NCBI GenBank assembly: GCA_032622095.1
Contig: CP136065.1
Coordinates: 99,891,343 to 99,955,342, forward strand
Length of the DNA: 64,000 nt
Origin: Siphonodentalium dalli
Lineage: Eukaryota; Mollusca; Scaphopoda; Gadilida; Siphonodentaliidae
Direction: 5' to 3'
The notes beneath the pieces were generated by a model that saw only the letters and a program-made list of their open reading frames with translations, searched no databases and was not told where the DNA came from. Shown in pieces: positions 63,566 through 64,000 of the stretch. A program made the position numbers and the translations under genes. Numbering within the stretch: position 1 is the stretch's first letter; each line of letters starts with the position of its first letter.

Positions 63566-64000
63566 TGTTTCATATAAATACTTTTCTATACATTTGCAGA
63601 AAATAAATTTTTCAGAAATTGTATTAACAGACTCAAATTGTTGAAAAATATTACATGGTTGATATGATTAGGTAGCACTGGAAAGCAAGCCTGCAAATAA
63701 CAGGAAATTTTGTGCCTGACATCATATTTTTTGTGCCTGACATATTTTTTAAGAATAAAATAATAGTATGTTTACTTGTTTGTTTTGTTTAAATTGTTAC
63801 TTATACTCTCCTATGTGGTCCCTGGTGGGTATATATGAACATATTATATATACATATTAGTATACACTTTCTTGTGACTGCAGTTTAATGAGTATTCAGT
63901 ATAATGAGTCTAAACTTCTAAAGTCTTGGACAATGGAGATAAATTCAATAATAGGGAGTTAGGGACCTAGGGTCCTAGGGACATATGACCACAGAAGTGG
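63566..64000. other. Right edge, no feature recognised
   Basis: AT-rich sequence to the end of the window; nothing seen. Confidence 0.3.

Overview
This is a eukaryotic, AT-rich, intron- and repeat-dominated window. It most likely comes from a marine mollusc, probably a bivalve. Three things point there: short spliced exons of two metazoan genes; a very high density of short palindromic DNA transposons, concatenated Helitrons and 'pearl'-like tandem-repeat elements; and a DIRS retrotransposon. I see no bacterial operons, rRNA, tRNA gene or CRISPR array. Species cannot be fixed from sequence alone.

Two host genes are supported, both on the minus strand and both partial. (1) Five exons between 18587 and 2603 form the 5' part of a TEX14 orthologue: an ankyrin-repeat region followed by the start of a pseudokinase-like domain. 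All five junctions have canonical GT-AG sites and matching phases, and the gene continues past the left edge. (2) Six exons between 62299 and 51131 form the 3' part of a mitochondria-eating-protein-like (MIEAP/SPATA18 family) gene. It has a coiled coil, a central helical region, an acidic linker and the conserved C-terminal domain, ending in a clear stop. Its 5' end was not found.

Most of the rest is mobile DNA, much of it in the introns of these genes. TEX14 intron 3 (4022-15165) carries an antisense DIRS-type tyrosine-recombinase retrotransposon (about 5702-10770) with inverted terminal repeats and an internal complementary region, a 2.6 kb PIF/Harbinger-like element (11530-14100) and a tandem-repeat element. 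Between the two genes lie: a 4.6 kb element with long, tandemly built inverted ends around a broken cysteine-rich ORF of unknown function (19935-24520); a 3.9 kb head-to-tail chain of five Helitron-like units (26246-30171), one split by a BED-finger hAT element with an 8-bp target duplication; a three-layer nest (Helitron end, Mutator-like MITE, Harbinger-like element, 30167-31581); and a TTAA-flanked element built from CTACGAG/CTCGTAG palindromes (32401-33297). From 33.7 kb to the end there are many tandem-repeat ('pearl'/HINE-like) elements and MITEs of TTAA, TA and 8-bp-duplication types. Several are inserted inside one another, so relative ages can be read.

Transposon identities rest on visible termini, target-site duplications and protein motifs, without database comparison. 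Boundaries marked approximate are eye alignments.
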